Shown here in pieces: positions 60,111-64,000 of a stretch of DNA of 64,000 nucleotides. The translations under genes were made by a program, and so were the position numbers. The notes beneath the pieces are model-generated. The model saw only the letters and a program-made list of their open reading frames with translations. It made no database searches and was not told the origin of the DNA. The stretch comes from Chrysemys picta bellii (lineage: Eukaryota > Chordata > Testudines > Emydidae). Within the stretch, counting starts at the first letter, position 1. Every line of letters starts with the position of its first letter. The DNA lies in contig NC_088792.1 in NCBI RefSeq assembly GCF_011386835.1, forward strand, positions 65,335,787-65,399,786. Direction: 5' to 3'.

Positions 60111-63100
60111 ATCTTGCGAGTGCCGCAGCCTGGGATGATTTATACGCTTGTTTTATTATTTGTAACACTTTGGGAAGTTATTAAAAGAAAGATCTACAGC
60201 TTCCTTTCCTTAGGTGGAATTGCCTGTGAGCCTTCCTCACTGGGCCAAGCGACAGAGGCGATTGTACCAAGCGTTTGCACGCATATGTATAAAACAGGCT
60301 GGATTTGATTTTCTCCCGTTTCATACGGCCGTGATCATGTTTCGCGGCGAGAATGAGCCTTAACATCGACCCAGCAGTCTAGTCTGCCTAGCTTCAGATC
60401 TAGCACTGGGCAAAAACAATGAGCGAGGGACTGTTGTAAACCTCACCACAATGTAAGATTGGCAGCGCAGTTCACATTCTGTCTGCGGTTAGAAACAAAT
60501 TTGATAGTTTAAATACGTTTTTAAATAATTTGCCTTCCTCTCCCATGGGTGCTGGGGGTGCTACTGCACCCCCTGGCTTGAAGTGGTTTCCTTTATAGAC
60601 AAGGTTTACAGTTTGGTTCAATGGCTCTCAGCACTATACTAATTGTTCCAGCTCCCCTGTCCTCTCCCCATGAAATAACTTTTCGGCAGAAACCCGAAGG
60701 CCACCCACAGGCATAGAGAATTACAGCTCCCTAAAAAAAAATCTGTTTTGTCTGTGTCTGGAGCTGGTTGGGCAGATCAGCTAATTAAGGAAAGCTCCTG
60801 GGGTTGCTATTTGGCAGCTGGGTATAGAACTCACTATAAAATAGGTCCGATCAGTGGAAGTTCATATAATAAAAGGGGGGGATACTTTGATCCTTTTACC
60901 AACATCACAAATGAGAAAAACGCCTCAATGAAAAAAATGCACAAGTCTATTTTGGGTTGTTTTTTGGGGAGTTTGAGGGGGGCAGTTCCCGCTCTTTAAT
61001 ACATCTTCCCGAGTCTCCTAAACGAAGTCACATTCAGCACTCAGAAACAAAGCGCAGATAGCATCTCACAAACAAACGTCGATATCCGAAAGCTTTTCAA
61101 AGGTCATCTAATGGATTTTATCTTCCACTGAATATTTGGTTTCGGCAGCCTTGCTTGCTGATACTTTAATTGCCTTATAGATCTTTTCAAATAAAACAAA
61201 CACAAGAGGGCGTTTTAAGCGTTTGATCGCCGATCTGTACAGTAAGGAAAACAAACCGTGAACTTCAAAGCAAAGAAACAAGATGCATGCTGGTGTTAAT
61301 TTTGTTTCCTAAATTACTGAGCATGATAATAAATCATAAGTGCCCCCCTTCTATGCCCCCATCTCCTTAAAATCGGTGGAAAATGTGTCCTTCACTATTT
61401 TGGTGGCAGTTTAAGAAACCGGGTAGGGTTATAATCTGACAGGTCAGTATTCACGTATAAAATATTATAAATCAACAGGTTTAATAAATCTTTACAGGAG
61501 ACGGCTATGCGTAAGGAAAGAACAGTGCTCGCAATGCTTGTAGGCACTGTGGAAATAAACTTTCGAACAATAACCTCAGTGAGTAAACCTAACACCGAAA
61601 TGTTGTCCGGCAATCTGGCGTGAAAAGGTTACAGTGTGTTAAAGATTTGAAAAGCTCCATGAAAGCCGTAAAGATTATGAAGTGCAGTTTAAAGTTTATC
61701 GAATGACTTCCCGTGCGGGAGCCCCCTTTAAAATGAAGGCAAAACCTGACGTCTGTGATCTTTGCGGTCCTAGCCCATAAATGTGTTTGAAGAGGGATTC
61801 TGTTTTCTGGTGGTTTATAGTGTCACTTCTGTAACACGTAATTTAAATCTACTTTTCAAGAGTAAATATCTGGTAGTAAAACTAATGCTATGGAATTAGA
61901 CATGGTCTTTTAAAACCATCGAGGTGAACGCAGTTGGGGATGGGGAGGGAGTATAACGTGAACTTGGATTTGGAGATTAGGGTTGTGGAGAGACAGGAAA
62001 TGTTTTATAAATCCAAGTACTTAGTTTTCGAGGCTCTCGTGCATTACATTTATCGTTAGGAAAGGAAAACAAAGAGCAGGGTTCTCAGTAAGAAAAGGAA
62101 TTCATTTGCAATGAGAGGCTTGCACGCCCAGAATGGATTTGGGGCCTGGTTCTGCATTCGTGACCCAGGCAAAACTTTCCTTAACATAATGGGCGATCAG
62201 CTGAGATGGGGATACAGGATCGGGCCCCAAACTGGCATTACTCCAAAAATTGTTCCCTCCTCCGAAATCTTTAGAGAGCTCATACTGGTTGCTTGACTGG
62301 AAATAGCTTTTTTTTTTCTTTAGAGACTAGGATGCAGAATATCAAAGTGGCATTGAATGCAGGCAAAGTATATTTTTTCAGGATTGTAATTTTGCACGAC
62401 TCTTTCGCTCCACTGATATCCGATGGTCGCATCGCTTTGTTTCTGCTTCTCTGTTTTTGATTCATTGGGTTCTGCACGCACACAAATCGGATCACACGAC
62501 GTTTTAAGAGGGAAACCGCCATGGAACTGGTATACCAGAGGGACTCTTTGATCTGATAAATTGTCAGTGCGCTGACATCCATGGCTCAAATAACACGTCG
62601 TTATGTCTAACAAATTTCTGCGCGGTCAACTTCATGGTTTTATTGTCTATGGCAAGAATTAACTAAAGGAATTAATAAATTGGGGGGGGGGGGACCAGAA
62701 ATATCTCTTGAAATAAAAAGCACATCTGTTTTCAGCAGAAAATATTATAAACCAATGTGTCGCAGCCTCCGGCAGTGGAGAAAAATAAGTGTACAAGACA
62801 CTTTAGTATTTGCAGTCTAATAAGTGGTCGAGTCAGGGTTTGCACCTGCGCATATTTTTTATAATCTGTATTAATATATTCCAGATTTTATAAATTGAAC
62901 TTCAGTTTCCAGATTGGGAAAGTAATGCATAACTTCCGAAATTTCAGCAAGTGGATATTTTTATGTCTTACAAATTCTAGAAGGTATCAAGTGCTCCAGG
63001 ACTAAACCGGTGGAAATAATGGATTTTGTAGTAGATAAAAAGTTCCTCCCATGTTTTTCGCAAAAAGAAATCTCTGAGACTAAACGAATAATAATAATAA

Positions 63101-64000
63101 AAAAAGCCTGAGATACATATGTGGGTATTAAATAGGTGCATTTCGCACAAAAATACATACGCGTGTTCCCTTTTTGGTATGGATTACAATCACATGAAAT
63201 TGTAGTGATCTGTGTTAACTGATCAGAAATGGGGGCTTTTATCTGCAGAGGTTATTCTAATCTGAAAACTTCGAAAATGAGTTTCAGTTTAGTCACATGG
63301 AACAAAATAGCATCCACTGAAATAACAGTGGAAAACAACCAGATGCTTTTAGCCAAAAACCTGTCATCACGCTTTAGAATTATGTATTGCTGCCTAATTC
63401 CTCAAAATGCAAAAGGACAATCATCTCATAAAATTAAAGAGTGGTAATAAGAAGTGTTTTTAATAAACAGATCTGTTCAGTTTCAGGAGGAAAAGATTTG
63501 CTACAAGTCACGGCTTAACCGCAGGAGGAACTGGCCAGGAAAAAAATCTTTATTTACATATATTCCTATAATGTAAAGGATGCACAAGTACGTGGACATG
63601 CTAACAGTGAACAATACTTTTTCTGCTTACCTCTTGCGAACCCTAGTGCAAGGAAAAATGTTGTCGAAGTAACTGAGGTATCAATCAAGACACCATGCCA
63701 CATTTATTCATTACTGTAACTCACAACTTTCAAAGTGTATCCAAATGTAATATTTATATCCGTTTAATTTGGACAAATATTTACCATCTATATAAATACT
63801 TTATGTGGCTATATGAAGGCCAGTAACCTTTGACAGGGGCCGTCACATAACACTCCTCTGTAATGGACCACAGTGCATGTACCTTTAATTTATTGTGGTG
63901 GAAGTTATTGCGGGGGCTGAAGGGGGGGGGGGATTTTCCAGCCTACAAATAAGCGTTTTGTCACTAAACTAAAAAAAGCAGCCCGAGGTCAACCTTTCAT
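60111..64000. other. Repeat-poor non-coding region to the window end
   Basis: No protein exon recognised. 62,138-62,228 is a MITE-like remnant (GGGGCCTGGTTCTGCATTCG to 'atcgggcccc'). G runs at about 62,682-62,692 and 63,926-63,934. 63,800-63,920 (with TGTGGTGG and ACCACA) has no repeat signature and could be conserved regulatory DNA. Confidence 0.45.

Noticed and set aside
1..64000. CRISPR array, bacterial operon or phage features
   Set aside because: Base composition, repeats and lack of long frames are those of vertebrate nuclear DNA; no regularly spaced direct repeats are present.

Overview
This is vertebrate nuclear DNA, most likely from a turtle. The window has no intact protein-coding gene. 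It has many old interspersed repeats of the reptile kind: CR1 LINEs in the usual 5'-truncated form, a Penelope-like retroelement, CORE-SINE/L2-type tails, a non-mammalian L1/Tx1-type LINE, and short inverted-repeat DNA elements. Several of these repeat families I recognise as typical of chelonians. The turtle assignment is from memory of those families, not from a database search.

Layout. Positions 1-1,560 hold the 5' part of a Penelope-like reverse transcriptase gene on the minus strand, running off the left edge. From 1.6 to 10 kb is non-coding DNA with small palindromic elements and a 498-bp hAT-like element (6305-6802). 10,998-13,028 is a complete but dead hAT transposon with matching ends, an 8-bp target duplication and a frameshifted transposase. 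13,928-15,850 is a CR1 LINE on the minus strand. 20,024-20,825 carries two oppositely oriented copies of a 123-bp hAT-type element; a third lies at 38,352. From about 22.2 to 25.5 kb are two pieces of a Myb/SANT-like (Harbinger-associated) gene, separated by later insertions, including an inverted double copy of a hammerhead-bearing Penelope-type end (23,023-23,233). 27,830-28,024 is a mariner-type element. 31,944-35,215 is a decayed L1/Tx1-type LINE with endonuclease, RT and CCHC remnants. 35.2-48.2 kb holds LTR-like sequences, more inverted-repeat elements, a second hammerhead-bearing insertion (37,925-38,060) with a perfect 13-bp target duplication, and a full CORE-SINE.

The last 16 kb (about 48.2-64 kb) looks different. 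Recognisable repeats become scarce, and a strong CTCF-type site occurs at 53,916. Two CpG-rich clusters of CCAAT, CRE, octamer and GC-box motifs (58.5-58.9 kb and 59.9-60.1 kb) look like promoters. This suggests the edge of a regulatory domain or an unannotated, probably non-coding, first exon. I cannot name the gene.

The elements do not form a pathway. They record successive insertions, some nested, dated relative to one another by which element interrupts which. The best evidence in the window is the set of target-site duplications, which fix element boundaries directly from the sequence.
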